Assembly: GCA_903870545.1 (NCBI GenBank)
Contig: CAIQDI010000026.1
Coordinates: 1 to 64,000 of the forward strand
Direction of reading: 5' to 3'
DNA length: 64,000 nucleotides
Source: an uncultured Pseudomonadota bacterium
GTDB lineage: Bacteria; Pseudomonadota; Gammaproteobacteria; Methylococcales; Methylomonadaceae
Position 1 is the stretch's first letter; the number at the start of each line of letters is the position of its first letter. Of the stretch, positions 16,131 to 25,780 are shown piece by piece. The position numbers and the translations under genes are program-made. The notes under the pieces are model-generated. The model was not told the origin of the DNA, searched no databases, and was given only the letters and a program-made list of their open reading frames with translations.

Positions 16131-18230
16131 TTAATTAGTGCGTCGCCCAACATTTGCAATCACCTTCACCTGCCGATCGGCGGGGATTTCGTTGTATGCC
16201 AAAACGTGTAAATTTGGAATCGAATGACGAACGAAGCGGGACAACCAAGGTCGGATATAGGAGGACACCAACAAAATAGGTAACAAGCCATCTATTTCCA
16301 TTTGCTGTGTATTTTCTTGCAATGAGTCGTGCATTTGATCAGCAAGTCCTGGTTCAACGCCGGTGCCGCTTTCGCTTGCCGTCTGCAATGACTTCTGCAA
16401 TATCTGTTCCAACTCACTGTCTAAGGTGATAACGGTCAACTCGTCCGACGAGCCGGTAATTTCATGAATAATTAAACGTCCTAGCGCGGTACGGACGGCG
16501 GAAGTCAAAATGTCGGTATCTTGACTCTTTGAACCGTATTCTGCCAAGGTTTCGGCAATCGTCCGCATATCTCGAATTGGTACTTGTTCGATAAGCAAAT
16601 TTTGCAATACTTTCGCCACCACGCCCAACGCCAACGTTTTCGGTACTAAATCTTCGACTAATTTCGGTGCTGTTTTCGCCAAATTATCCAACATTCGTTG
16701 CGTTTCTTCGTAGCCCAATAATTCATGCGCGTGCGATTGCAATAAATGACTTAAATGTGTCGCCACCACAGTTCCGGCATCGACCACGGTATAACCCATT
16801 GTTTGCGCGTAATTTTTTTGATTAGGTTCAATCCACACCGCATCCAAACCAAACGCGGGATCTTTGCAGGCTTTTCCGACTAATTCACCAAAAACACGAC
16901 CCGGGTTAATCGCCATTTCCATTTCAGGGACAATTTCCGCTTCGCCCACCGTTACGCCCATTAACGAAATGCGGTACGTTGTCGGACTCAAATCTAAGTT
17001 ATCGCGAATGTGAACAGATGGAATTAAGAAACCCAATTCTTGCGACAATTTTTTCCGCACGCCTTTAATTCGCACCATCAATTGGCCACCTTGGTTTTTA
17101 TCCACCAACGGAATCAAACGATAACCGACTTCTAGCCCAATAATATCCACGGGCATCACGTCTTCCCAACTCAAATCGCGATTTTCGCTCGGAGCTTGTA
17201 ACGTTTCGGGCTTTTTCATCGTCAATGCGTCAATCGCTGCTTGTTTACGGCGTTTGTCGATTAAATATGCCGAACCGCCTAACGCCGACGATAATAACAA
17301 AAACACGACATTCGGCATGCCAGGAATTAAACCTAACGCGCCGATAATGCCGCCGGTAATCATTAACGCTTTGGGATTTTCAAATAATTGTGCGCTGACT
17401 TGTTGACCGATATTTTGACCGGTTGCGCCGACTTTCGTAACCACTAACGCGGACGCGGTGGACAATAATAACGACGGAATTTGCGCCACCAAACCGTCAC
17501 CGATGGTTAATAAAACGTACTTTTCGCCGGCATCGGCAAAGGTTAAATTGTGTTGCAACATGCCGATAATCAAGCCGCCGATAATGTTGACGAACAGAAT
17601 AATAATCCCCGCAATCGCATCGCCGCGCACGAATTTACTCGCGCCATCCATCGAACCGTAAAAATCCGCTTCCATGGCGACTTCGGCACGTCGAGCGCGG
17701 GCTTCGTCTTGCGTAATTAAACCGGCGTTCAAATCGGCATCCACAGCCATTTGTTTTCCAGGCATCGCGTCCAACGTAAAGCGTGCGCCCACTTCGGCAA
17801 CTCGCCCCGCGCCTTTCGTGACCACCATAAAATTGATAATCACCAAAATGGTAAATACAACCAAACCCACCGCAAAGTTGCCGCCAATAACAAACGCGCC
17901 AAAGGCTTCAATCACTTTTCCCGCTGCGTCGCCGCCGTTGTGTCCTTCGAGTAAAACAACGCGCGTCGAGGCGACGTTTAACGCCAAGCGTAATAAAGTT
18001 GCCAACAAAATGACGGTCGGAAACGACGCAAAATCTAACGGTTTGAGCGTGTAAATCACCACCAATAAAATAATCAGCGAAAAAGCAATGTTGAAGGTAA
18101 AGAAAATATCGAGCAAAAACGCTGGCAAAGGCAGCATTATCATTGCCAAAATCACGACAATAACAAACGGCGCACCGAGTTCGGCTTTTCCGAGCATTGC
18201 CCCAAAGGCTTTGAGTTTAGTTAAATCCAT
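16131..18230 (-). CDS. flhA: Flagellar type III export gate protein FlhA
   Basis: 699 aa, typical length. Eight N-terminal membrane segments lie in about residues 15-310. The FHIPEP signature region (TRVVLLEGHNGGDAAGKVIE, FGAFVIGGNFAVGLVVF) is intact, as is the FPN loop with KQMAVDADLNAGLI. The C-terminal cytoplasmic domain runs from ~350. With FlhB and FliPQR it forms the export gate. It follows flhB by only 6 bp. Confidence 0.96.
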   Translation of the reverse strand: MDLTKLKAFGAMLGKAELGAPFVIVVILAMIMLPLPAFLLDIFFTFNIAFSLIILLVVIYTLKPLDFASFPTVILLATLLRLALNVASTRVVLLEGHNGGDAAGKVIEAFGAFVIGGNFAVGLVVFTILVIINFMVVTKGAGRVAEVGARFTLDAMPGKQMAVDADLNAGLITQDEARARRAEVAMEADFYGSMDGASKFVRGDAIAGIIILFVNIIGGLIIGMLQHNLTFADAGEKYVLLTIGDGLVAQIPSLLLSTASALVVTKVGATGQNIGQQVSAQLFENPKALMITGGIIGALGLIPGMPNVVFLLLSSALGGSAYLIDKRRKQAAIDALTMKKPETLQAPSENRDLSWEDVMPVDIIGLEVGYRLIPLVDKNQGGQLMVRIKGVRKKLSQELGFLIPSVHIRDNLDLSPTTYRISLMGVTVGEAEIVPEMEMAINPGRVFGELVGKACKDPAFGLDAVWIEPNQKNYAQTMGYTVVDAGTVVATHLSHLLQSHAHELLGYEETQRMLDNLAKTAPKLVEDLVPKTLALGVVAKVLQNLLIEQVPIRDMRTIAETLAEYGSKSQDTDILTSAVRTALGRLIIHEITGSSDELTVITLDSELEQILQKSLQTASESGTGVEPGLADQMHDSLQENTQQMEIDGLLPILLVSSYIRPWLSRFVRHSIPNLHVLAYNEIPADRQVKVIANVGRRTN

Positions 18231-18236
18231 GACAGC

Positions 18237-19367
18237 TTATTCCTGTTTAAATTCCGGCGGCACTTTAATATCTTTGGGTACAGCAGGTTTCGTGCCGTGC
18301 GTTTTATAGGCTTCTTTCAGCTGGAAAATATAGGCTAACACTTGCGCCACGGCTAAATATAAGCCTTGCGGAATTTCGTTATCTAATTCGGTGGAATAAT
18401 ACAAAGCACGCGCCAACGGTGGCGCGGCAACCAGCGGCACGTTGGCTTCAATGGCTAAATTACGAATTTGGGCAGCGATTAAATCAATGCCTTTAGCGAT
18501 TAAAATGGGCGCGTTACCGGAACCTTCGTCGTATTTCAACGCAATCGCGTAATGGCTAGGATTGGTAATAATCACATCGGCATTCGGTACTTCTTGCATC
18601 ATGCGATTTTGCGCCATTTCCATTTGCGTGCGCCGAATTCGCCCTTTAATTTCAGGGCTACCTTCCGATTCTTTCATTTCGTCTTTGATTTCTTGCAACG
18701 ACATTTTTAAATCTTTGCTGTGTTTGTGCAATTGATACGGCACATCAATCGCCGCGACCGCAATCAACGCGGCACTTAAAATTAAAAAACTGTGAGCAAT
18801 CAATTTGACGGCGTGAATAATCGCTTGTTCCATTGGTTCGGAACTCAAACCTAATAATTCTGCGAAAATGGAATTGAACAGCAACCAGCCAATGGTGCCA
18901 ACAAGCGTAATTTTGAGCATCGCTTTGAGCAGTTCGACCAAACCGTTCATGGAAAATAATTTTGGCAAACCTTTAATCGGATCGAGTTTGTCGAATTTAG
19001 GCATTATGGTTTCCATATTAAAAATCCAACCTCCTAAGGCGATGGGCGCAAGAATAGCGGTGACGGTGAGAATCGCTAACAGGGGCGCGATGAGTAATAA
19101 GCCGTCGCTCATGGCTTGTTTAAAAAAAACAACTGTCGCTTGTGGTTCAAAAATAACGTCACGGGAAATATGAAAATGACTTTTCATCATGGTAATTAGA
19201 CCTTGCCCGATGCGCTCACCTTGTGATGACAATAACCACGCGCTGACAATCATCATTAAAAAGGTATTTAGTTCGCGCGACCGTGCAATTTGACCTTTAT
19301 TTTTGGCATCAGTCAGCCGTTTCTGTGTGGGTTCTTCGGTTTTTTCTTGTCCGGAATCTTCAGCCAT
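18237..19367 (-). CDS. flhB: Flagellar export switch protein FlhB
   Basis: 376 aa. Four membrane segments are followed by the cytoplasmic autocleaving domain; the cleavage motif NPTH appears as NPSH (VIITNPSHYAIAL), which keeps the key Asn-Pro pair. The N-terminus EDSGQEKTEEPTQKRLTDA is the family hallmark. It switches export from rod/hook to filament substrates. It lies 3 bp after fliR. Confidence 0.95.
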   Translation of the reverse strand: MAEDSGQEKTEEPTQKRLTDAKNKGQIARSRELNTFLMMIVSAWLLSSQGERIGQGLITMMKSHFHISRDVIFEPQATVVFFKQAMSDGLLLIAPLLAILTVTAILAPIALGGWIFNMETIMPKFDKLDPIKGLPKLFSMNGLVELLKAMLKITLVGTIGWLLFNSIFAELLGLSSEPMEQAIIHAVKLIAHSFLILSAALIAVAAIDVPYQLHKHSKDLKMSLQEIKDEMKESEGSPEIKGRIRRTQMEMAQNRMMQEVPNADVIITNPSHYAIALKYDEGSGNAPILIAKGIDLIAAQIRNLAIEANVPLVAAPPLARALYYSTELDNEIPQGLYLAVAQVLAYIFQLKEAYKTHGTKPAVPKDIKVPPEFKQE

Positions 19368-19370
19368 AAT

Positions 19371-20144
19371 TTACGTTAAGCGCAGTAATTGTTTAATCAA
19401 ATCGTAACCGTCGTTCAATAAATCCGGCAACAACGCGAGGGTTTCGGGAATCGTCAGCCAAATTAACAAAATGCCCAACATCAAGGTAATCGGAAAACCA
19501 ACGGAGAAAATTTGTAATTGCGGCGCGGATTTCGAGGCTACGCCAAAAATCACGTTCACCAATAACAAACTAATAATCACCGGCATCGACAACAATAAGC
19601 CGTCCGAAAATATCCGTCCGCTCCACGCAATAATCGCCCAGACATCGTTCATATTAAAGGCTTCGCCAATCGGCAAAGACGCAAAACTATTGACCAATAA
19701 TTGAATCAACAGCAAATGCCCGTCCAAACTTAAAAATAATAACGTGGTGCTAATCATGTAAATTTGCGAAATGACGGGAACTTGTTGACCATTGAGCGGA
19801 TCGACCATCGACGCAAAACCCAAACCCATGCCGTAAGCGATACCTTGTCCGGCAAAAATCACCGCCGCAAACACCATTTGCAAAATAAAACCGGTCGTCA
19901 AACCAATCGCCACTTGCTGTACGCCAATCATAATACCCGCGTAACTTAACATTTCCACGGGTGGAATCGGCGGCAATAACGGCATGACGATGAACGAAAT
20001 TGCGCCCGATAAAATCACGCGAATTCGTGCGGGAACAGCGTGAACGCTCAACACCGGCATCGACACAAACATCGCGCTGATTCGCATGAACGGAAACATC
20101 AACATTGCCATCGAATTCAGCAATTGCGCTTCGGTGAAGTTCAT
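19371..20144 (-). CDS. fliR: Flagellar export protein FliR
   Basis: 257 aa, strongly hydrophobic, with six or so membrane segments and the family motif GxxxGxxxQMVFAAVIFAGQ (visible as QMVFAAVIFAGQGIAYGMGL). It is part of the FliP5Q4R1 export gate. Only 4 bp separate it from fliQ upstream. Confidence 0.94.
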   Translation of the reverse strand: MNFTEAQLLNSMAMLMFPFMRISAMFVSMPVLSVHAVPARIRVILSGAISFIVMPLLPPIPPVEMLSYAGIMIGVQQVAIGLTTGFILQMVFAAVIFAGQGIAYGMGLGFASMVDPLNGQQVPVISQIYMISTTLLFLSLDGHLLLIQLLVNSFASLPIGEAFNMNDVWAIIAWSGRIFSDGLLLSMPVIISLLLVNVIFGVASKSAPQLQIFSVGFPITLMLGILLIWLTIPETLALLPDLLNDGYDLIKQLLRLT

Positions 20145-20148
20145 TGAA

Positions 20149-20418
20149 TCAACCGATTAGCGTGGGAATATCGCGAATTAAATCTTTAAAATAATCGAGA
20201 AAAAGTTGCAACATCGCGGGACCCGCCAGTAGCAAAACGCCGCCGATCACCACAATTTTCGGTACAAATGTTAGGGTCGATTCGTTGATTTGCGTGGCGG
20301 CTTGAAACATAGCGATAATTAAGCCAACCACCAGCGTCGGCAACAATAAAGGCACACTGAGTTTGACGGCAACAATCATCGCCTGTTGCGCGACGGTATA
20401 AATAACTTCGGGAGTCAT
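20149..20418 (-). CDS. fliQ: Flagellar export protein FliQ
   Basis: 89 aa with two membrane helices and the conserved TPEVIYTVAQQAM start, LVVGLIIAMFQAATQINEST centre and PKIV motif. It is one of the gate subunits. It sits between fliP (15-bp gap) and fliR. Confidence 0.95.
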   Translation of the reverse strand: MTPEVIYTVAQQAMIVAVKLSVPLLLPTLVVGLIIAMFQAATQINESTLTFVPKIVVIGGVLLLAGPAMLQLFLDYFKDLIRDIPTLIG

Positions 20419-20433
20419 GCGTTTGACGCTCCG

Positions 20434-21195
20434 TTAAGTGCCAACAAAAAAACTCGCCGCGAGCATTTCCATAATCAGCGACCAGCCATCAGCGAGAACA
20501 AACAACATAATTTTAAACGGTAACGAAATAATCATCGGCGACAACATCATCATACCCATCGACATCAACACGCTAGCGACTACTAAATCGATAATCAGAA
20601 ACGGCAAAAAAATCAGAAATCCAATTTGAAACGCGGTTTTAATTTCGCTGGTCACATAAGCGGGCAACAATAACGAAAACGGAATTTCGTCCGCATTGGT
20701 CAATTCCGCTTTGCCAGAAATTCGCACGAACAATTCTAAATCACTTTCGCGCGTTTGTTTGGTCATGAATTGACGAAACGGAATGGAGGCTTTTTCCACC
20801 GCTTGCATCGCGTCAATTTTCTCTTCCATGTACGGTTGCACCGCTTCAATATTCACTTTGTCGATAACCGGCATCATGATAAAAATGGTCAGAAACAACG
20901 ACAAACCCAGCAAAACTTGATTGCTCGGAACTTGTCCCGTGCCAAGAGCTTGGCGCAACAAACTAAATACAATCATGATTCGCGTGAACGAAGTCATCGT
21001 CAGCAACATCGCGGGCAACAACGTCATCATGGTCATCAACGCCAAAATCTGCAAGGTCACGCTGTAAGTTTGACCGCCTTTCGGATTCGACGTGACGGTC
21101 AACGCTTCAATTCCTACCGGCATCGACCACGCCACGCCACTCAAACCCAATGCGGCAAGCGTCAGCAAAATGAACATCACGGTACGTTTACGCAT
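20434..21195 (-). CDS. fliP: Flagellar export protein FliP
   Basis: 253 aa. A cleavable N-terminal signal ([20 protein letters not shown]) precedes the family core: [39 protein letters not shown], then C-terminal [20 protein letters not shown]-like helices (here [20 protein letters not shown]). Its start overlaps the fliO stop by 8 bp. Confidence 0.96.
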   Translation of the reverse strand: MRKRTVMFILLTLAALGLSGVAWSMPVGIEALTVTSNPKGGQTYSVTLQILALMTMMTLLPAMLLTMTSFTRIMIVFSLLRQALGTGQVPSNQVLLGLSLFLTIFIMMPVIDKVNIEAVQPYMEEKIDAMQAVEKASIPFRQFMTKQTRESDLELFVRISGKAELTNADEIPFSLLLPAYVTSEIKTAFQIGFLIFLPFLIIDLVVASVLMSMGMMMLSPMIISLPFKIMLFVLADGWSLIMEMLAASFFVGT

Positions 21196-21544
21196 CGACT
21201 TTTCCTTTCATAACTTGTTTTAATTTATAAGCAAAACTGTTTTCGGACGGTTCAACGGTGATTTTATGCAAACAGTCGTCGCCTTCTAAAACGTGTAACA
21301 TTTCAATGCGGTTCGGTGTCACACCGAGAATCAATTGCTTTTTTCCGGCTTGCACCAACACTAACTTTTCACGCATGCCCAATGACAAACCGCCCACAAT
21401 TTGCAAACGTTCGCCGTCGGTTTGTGTAGCCGATTGAAGTTGCCGAATCGCCCACACACACACGGCGAAAATCGCTAAAACCACCAGCAATCCAACCGCC
21501 CACGTTAAAAAGTCGGAACTAGAAATTAACGGATTTTGCTGCAT
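21188..21544 (-). CDS. fliO: Flagellar assembly protein FliO
   Basis: 118 aa. A single membrane helix ([20 protein letters not shown]) precedes a short cytoplasmic domain with [20 protein letters not shown] and ILGVTPNRI, which is the FliO/FliZ pattern. It acts as a scaffold for FliP assembly. Start and stop overlap the neighbouring genes (fliN by 1 bp, fliP by 8 bp). Confidence 0.92.
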   Translation of the reverse strand: MQQNPLISSSDFLTWAVGLLVVLAIFAVCVWAIRQLQSATQTDGERLQIVGGLSLGMREKLVLVQAGKKQLILGVTPNRIEMLHVLEGDDCLHKITVEPSENSFAYKLKQVMKGKVDA

Positions 21545-21894
21545 TATGCCAAACGTTTGACGCGCTCAGACGGACTAATTACGTCGGTTAAACGAATGCC
21601 GAATTTATCGTTAATCACTACCACTTCGCCGTGTGCGATTAACATTCCGTTCACCAAAACGTCCAGCGGTTCGCCGGCAAAACGTTCTAATTCGACCACC
21701 GAACCTTGATTCAATTGTAATAAATTCCGAATGCTAATGTTGGTGCGTCCAATTTCCATGGAAATGATGACTGGCACATCTAAAATGACATCTAAATTCA
21801 CTTCTTCCAAATTTTCATCACGTTCGTGTTGCCCGTTGTGATCTTCAAATTCTTTAAAGGACATGGTTTCCATATCGTCGTCTTGCTGGCTCAT
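21544..21894 (-). CDS. fliN: Flagellar motor switch protein FliN
   Basis: 116 aa. The acidic N-terminal tail is followed by the SpoA domain (VILDVPVIISMEIGRTNISI, then LNQGSVVELERFAGEPLDVL and NGMLIAHGEVVVINDKFGI). It forms the C-ring with FliM and FliG and carries the export chaperone docking site. It is 43 bp after fliM. Confidence 0.96.
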   Translation of the reverse strand: MSQQDDDMETMSFKEFEDHNGQHERDENLEEVNLDVILDVPVIISMEIGRTNISIRNLLQLNQGSVVELERFAGEPLDVLVNGMLIAHGEVVVINDKFGIRLTDVISPSERVKRLA

Positions 21895-21937
21895 GTTATG
21901 ACTCTTTTTATAAGTTTAAATTTAGGGTTAAAAAATA

Positions 21938-22948
21938 CTAACTGTTAATCCGGTCGGTAATTTGAATCGCATAATTGCCATCTGAAATGCCGACTTTGCC
22001 GGCGAATATCGGTACATGAGCGGCATTTAATGACACAAAATCAGGCAAATCAATCGGAATCACATCGCCTTTTTTCAGTTCTAGCACGCTACGAATCGAC
22101 ATATTTTTTTCCGCTAATACGCTATTCACCGGAATGTTGACGCGCGTGACCTCGCGATAAAGTGAGTCATACCAATTTTCATCCACCTCGTCTTGGCTGG
22201 TATTGATTACGTCGAGCAAATCTCGAATTGGCTCCAGCATTGCATATGGCAGCGCAATGTGAATATCGCCGCCACCCCCTTCTAAATCAACGTGAAACGT
22301 CGAAATAACAATCAATTCATTCGGCTCAATAATGTTGGCAAAACGCGGATTGATTTCTGAACTTAGATATTCAAAATCTAAATTCAAGACGGGTTTCCAC
22401 GATTCTTTTTGGTCTTTAAAAATCAACTCCACCAAAATCATCACAATCCGCATTTCGGTGTTGGTAAATTCTTTGCCTTCCGACGGCGCGTTTTCAAAAA
22501 ACCCGCCGCCGCCAAAAAAGTTATCTACGGCGGTAAAAATCAAACTCGGTTCAATAACAATCAACGCTTTACCGCGCAACGGATTGACACGAATCACACT
22601 CAAACTGGTTGGTACGAGTAAGCTCTGGGTAAATTCAGAAAACTTTTTAATTTGAATGCCTGAAATATAAATCTCAGCGGAACGACGAATAAATTGAAAT
22701 ACGGATACCCGAAACAACCGCGCGAATCGCTCGTTAATCATTTCGAGCGTTGGCATTCGACCGCGTACAATTCGTTCCTGATGCGCTAAATCGTATTTTT
22801 TGACGATGCCGCGCACTTGCATTTCTTCGGCCACTTCTTCGGAATAAACACTCGACTCCTCTTCTTCATTACCTGAAAATTCGTCGGCACCGCCGCCCAT
22901 GCCGTTTAATAAGGCATCAATTTCTGCTTGTGAAAGTAAGTCACTCAT
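21938..22948 (-). CDS. fliM: Flagellar motor switch protein FliM
   Basis: 336 aa. The N-terminal CheY-binding motif is intact (LLSQAEIDALLNG), followed by a CheC-like middle domain and a C-terminal SpoA domain (ELKKGDVIPIDLPDFVSLNA). Retention of the CheY-binding segment implies that CheY is made elsewhere, although che genes are missing behind fliA. It is 4 bp after fliL. Confidence 0.96.
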   Translation of the reverse strand: MSDLLSQAEIDALLNGMGGGADEFSGNEEEESSVYSEEVAEEMQVRGIVKKYDLAHQERIVRGRMPTLEMINERFARLFRVSVFQFIRRSAEIYISGIQIKKFSEFTQSLLVPTSLSVIRVNPLRGKALIVIEPSLIFTAVDNFFGGGGFFENAPSEGKEFTNTEMRIVMILVELIFKDQKESWKPVLNLDFEYLSSEINPRFANIIEPNELIVISTFHVDLEGGGGDIHIALPYAMLEPIRDLLDVINTSQDEVDENWYDSLYREVTRVNIPVNSVLAEKNMSIRSVLELKKGDVIPIDLPDFVSLNAAHVPIFAGKVGISDGNYAIQITDRINS

Positions 22949-22952
22949 AACG

Positions 22953-23450
22953 TTATTGCATGATAAATGAAGTAAAAAAGACTTCTTTAATTTCAGCTTC
23001 GGGCGACATTTTTTCCAACATCGCCGTCACGTCATCAAAAATAGCATTACGCAAGGCAATTTTGCCTTCGTGCGTTCTCAAACCATCGGTATTTTGTGCG
23101 CTAATAAGCATTAACAAATTATTCAACAGCATCGGCTCATTCTTTTTTAACAACGCAATGGTCGCTTCATTTTCCGCTGCCATTGAAAGGTTAATTTTCA
23201 CCAATCGAATCGACGAATTTTGGGGGAAATTGACCATTAACGGTTTGCTTATTTCATAATAAACCGTCGTAACGGGCGGTAACGGCGTATTTTCACAGGC
23301 GGCGGGGCTTTCATGAGCGACTTGTTGCTTCATGTAAAAAAACATTCCACCGGCTCCTGCCGCTAAAGACACCATGACCGCGAGTATCAAGATAATTAGG
23401 GGTTTTTTGGATGGCTTTTTTTCACCAGCCTCTTGTTCAATTTGAGCCAT
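22953..23450 (-). CDS. fliL: Flagellar basal-body protein FliL
   Basis: 165 aa. One membrane helix (PLIILILAVMVSLAAGAGGMFF) and a periplasmic domain ending VKEVFFTSFIMQ-like (EIKEVFFTSFIMQ) fit FliL, which stabilises stators around the motor. It is the first gene of the operon; a -24/-12 site lies 139 bp upstream. Confidence 0.93.
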   Translation of the reverse strand: MAQIEQEAGEKKPSKKPLIILILAVMVSLAAGAGGMFFYMKQQVAHESPAACENTPLPPVTTVYYEISKPLMVNFPQNSSIRLVKINLSMAAENEATIALLKKNEPMLLNNLLMLISAQNTDGLRTHEGKIALRNAIFDDVTAMLEKMSPEAEIKEVFFTSFIMQ

Positions 23451-23507
23451 ATCGACAAACCTATACGTTTTTAGTCATTAACTTAGACACCAGAAATATC
23501 GCTGGGA

Positions 23508-23513
23508 ATTATA
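23508..23513 (-). promoter_or_regulatory. Possible sigma-70 -10 box before fliL
   Basis: The minus strand reads GCAGGTATAATTCCC, a perfect TATAAT, 58 bp before the fliL start. No convincing -35 hexamer is at 16-18 bp spacing, so this is a weak call and the sigma-54 site upstream is preferred. Confidence 0.25.
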
Positions 23514-23588
23514 CCTGCATTCAATAACGGTCGTTCATTTGCGCCGTTTTATCACACACGAGGTGCTTTTGCTGTTAAGTTTATAAAA

Positions 23589-23604
23589 TGCAGATTTTAT
23601 GCCA
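23589..23604 (-). promoter_or_regulatory. Candidate sigma-54 (RpoN) promoter of the fliL operon
   Basis: The minus strand reads TGGCATAAAATCTGCA. Against TGGCACG-N4-TTGCA it keeps GG and GC at the exact -24/-12 spacing with three mismatches elsewhere. A leader of about 128 nt would precede fliL. The fliL operon is RpoN/FleQ-dependent in Pseudomonas, and rpoN is encoded at 27099. Confidence 0.5.
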
Positions 23605-23708
23605 GATAACAGATTGTCGCTTAATTCTTTAATTCAGTTGATTTGCAAGCAACACCAATTCTGGAAACCGTGGCATAATAACGGCATTATAATTTTGCCT
23701 ATTTTTCT

Positions 23709-24686
23709 ATGAAAATCCATGATGACGCGCTACGGGAATTAGGTCTCGCAGTGATTCAAGTTGAAGCGCAAGCTATTTCTGATTTAGCGACACGAATCGA
23801 TGCCCATTTTGTGGCGGCGTGCAAAGTATTATTTTCCTGTAAAGGTCGAATTGTTGTGACTGGCGTAGGAAAGTCAGGACATATCGGCGGGAAAATTGCC
23901 GCGACCTTAGCCAGCACGGGAACGCCGGCTTTTTTCGTGCATTCGGGTGAAGCCAGTCACGGTGATTTGGGCATGATGACCGTGCAAGACGTGGTGTTAG
24001 CGTTATCGAATTCGGGCGAAACACCCGAAATTTTGGCGATTTTACCGTTGATAAAACGGCTTAACATTTCGCTGATTGCCTTAACGGGAAATTCTAATTC
24101 GACACTGGCAAAATTTGCCACGATTCATTTAGACGTTTCGGTTAAACAAGAAGCGTGTCCGTTAGGTTTAGCTCCGACTTCCAGCACCACAGCCGCGTTG
24201 GTGATGGGCGATGCGTTGGCGGTTTCGTTATTGGAAGCGCGTGGTTTTACCCGTGACGATTTTGCTTTTTCCCATCCAGGTGGACAATTAGGACGACGTT
24301 TATTACTGCGTGTCAGCGATATTATGCACACCGATTCCGCAATTCCAAAAGTAAGCGAACACACATCGGTCAGTGGCGCAATTTTAGAAATGACGACCAA
24401 GAAATTAGGCATGACGGCGATTATCAATTCAGAAAATGAATTGCTTGGCATTTTTACCGATGGCGATTTGCGGCGGTTACTGGGTAATAATTTGAGTTTA
24501 CCGAATGGTGAAATTCGCGAAGTTATGACCCAAAATAGCAAAGTGATTCACGCCGATTGTTTGGCGGCAGAAGCGATGCAAATTATGCAACAACAAAAAA
24601 TTAGTGCTTTGTGCGTGGTTGATGACCAGCAAAAAGTGTGTGGCGCGTTAAATATGCACGATTTAATTCGTGCGGGGATAGTTTAG
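23709..24686 (+). CDS. kdsD: D-arabinose 5-phosphate isomerase
   Basis: 325 aa. It converts ribulose 5-phosphate to arabinose 5-phosphate for Kdo. The SIS domain (GRIVVTGVGKSGHIGGKIAA, HSGEASHGDLGM) is followed by two CBS domains (~205-325). Metal/substrate residues of the KpsF/GutQ family are visible. It opens the LPS operon; kdsC begins directly after its stop. No clear Shine-Dalgarno precedes this ATG (the leader is CTATTTTTCT), yet no better in-frame start exists. Confidence 0.94.
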   Translation: MKIHDDALRELGLAVIQVEAQAISDLATRIDAHFVAACKVLFSCKGRIVVTGVGKSGHIGGKIAATLASTGTPAFFVHSGEASHGDLGMMTVQDVVLALSNSGETPEILAILPLIKRLNISLIALTGNSNSTLAKFATIHLDVSVKQEACPLGLAPTSSTTAALVMGDALAVSLLEARGFTRDDFAFSHPGGQLGRRLLLRVSDIMHTDSAIPKVSEHTSVSGAILEMTTKKLGMTAIINSENELLGIFTDGDLRRLLGNNLSLPNGEIREVMTQNSKVIHADCLAAEAMQIMQQQKISALCVVDDQQKVCGALNMHDLIRAGIV

Positions 24687-25217
24687 ATGATACCAGTTCG
24701 AGTAATGGAACAAGCCCGTCAAATTCGACTTCTGATTTTAGATGTCGATGGTGTTTTGACCGATGGAAAATTGTTTTTTGACCATTTGGGCAATGAATTT
24801 AAATCTTTTCACGCTCACGATGGTCACGGCATCAAAATGTTGCAACAAACCGGCGTGGAAATCGCGGTAATTTCGGGACGTGAATCGTTCATTGTCACGA
24901 AACGCATGGAAGAATTAGACGTGACGTTAGTTTATCAAAATCAACGTGATAAGCGTGCCGCATTTCAAGATTTACTGCGAAAATTAGACTTAACACCTGA
25001 GCAAGTGGCTTATGTTGGCGACGATGTAGTGGATTTGCCAATTATGACGCAAGTCGGTTTGGCGATTGCCGTGGCGGACGCGAATGAAGCGGTGACGGCG
25101 TGTGCGGATTGGTCTACACGATTAGGCGGCGGACTCGGTGCGGTGCGTGAAGTGTGCGATATGATTATGCAATCTCAAGATAATTTTGAGGCGATTTTGG
25201 CGGACTATTTACAATGA
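24687..25217 (+). CDS. kdsC: 3-deoxy-D-manno-octulosonate 8-phosphate phosphatase
   Basis: 176 aa. HAD-superfamily C0-type phosphatase that makes Kdo from Kdo-8-P. The nucleophile motif is LLILDVDGVLTDG, with FHAHDGHGIKML, VISGRES and the C-terminal YVGDDVVDLPIM. It abuts kdsD and overlaps lptC by 4 bp (ATGA). Confidence 0.96.
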   Translation: MIPVRVMEQARQIRLLILDVDGVLTDGKLFFDHLGNEFKSFHAHDGHGIKMLQQTGVEIAVISGRESFIVTKRMEELDVTLVYQNQRDKRAAFQDLLRKLDLTPEQVAYVGDDVVDLPIMTQVGLAIAVADANEAVTACADWSTRLGGGLGAVREVCDMIMQSQDNFEAILADYLQ

Positions 25218-25780
25218 TAGCCAAACATAACGCTTTTTATGGTTATGTGATTGCGTTGGCAATCGTGAGCAGTTTATTGGCAAAATGGTTGGTCAATGAG
25301 GACGTTGAACGTCGTGAAGCCGTCGCCCACAGCGCAGATTTTTTCAGTGTCGGTTATCAAAAATGGCAAATGAATGAGCAAGGCGGTTTGGGTTCTCATT
25401 TGACTGCCAATAAAATGGCGCATTACAGCGACGACGGCACGACACAATTAGAAAATCCGTTGATGTTTTTTTATAACGCGCCCAATCCCGCGTGGAAAAT
25501 TCATTCTGAATCAGGTCAATTATCAAAAGGCGGCGACTCGTTATTATTGAATGGCAAAGTCGAAATCGAACGTGCCGGCAGTTCGCAAGGACGCGAGTTA
25601 ATTATTCACACCTCAAATTTAACCGTTTCGCCGCAAACGTCTTTTGCGGAAACGAATGAATTTACCGAATTACGCAGCGGCAACAATATCACCACCGGTT
25701 TAGGCATGAAGGCGACGTTTAGTTCGCCAGTTCATTTGGAATTATTAGCAAAAGTACATGGCAACTATGAAAAAAAATAA
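25214..25780 (+). CDS. lptC: LPS export ABC transporter periplasmic protein LptC
   Basis: 188 aa. A single N-terminal membrane helix (FYGYVIALAIVSSLLAKWLV) anchors a periplasmic beta-jellyroll with NPLMFFYNAPNPAWKIHSES, GDSLLLNGKVEIER and LTVSPQTSFAETNEF, all family features. It hands LPS from LptB2FG to LptA. Its end overlaps lptA. Confidence 0.93.
   Translation: MIAKHNAFYGYVIALAIVSSLLAKWLVNEDVERREAVAHSADFFSVGYQKWQMNEQGGLGSHLTANKMAHYSDDGTTQLENPLMFFYNAPNPAWKIHSESGQLSKGGDSLLLNGKVEIERAGSSQGRELIIHTSNLTVSPQTSFAETNEFTELRSGNNITTGLGMKATFSSPVHLELLAKVHGNYEKK

Noticed and set aside
23671-23686. Second -24/-12-like sequence (TGGCATAATAACGGCA) before kdsD
   Set aside because: Spacing is right, but the leader would be only about 12 nt without a Shine-Dalgarno, the -12 half is poor, and kdsD operons are housekeeping; a TATAAT at 23688 lies in the same place.
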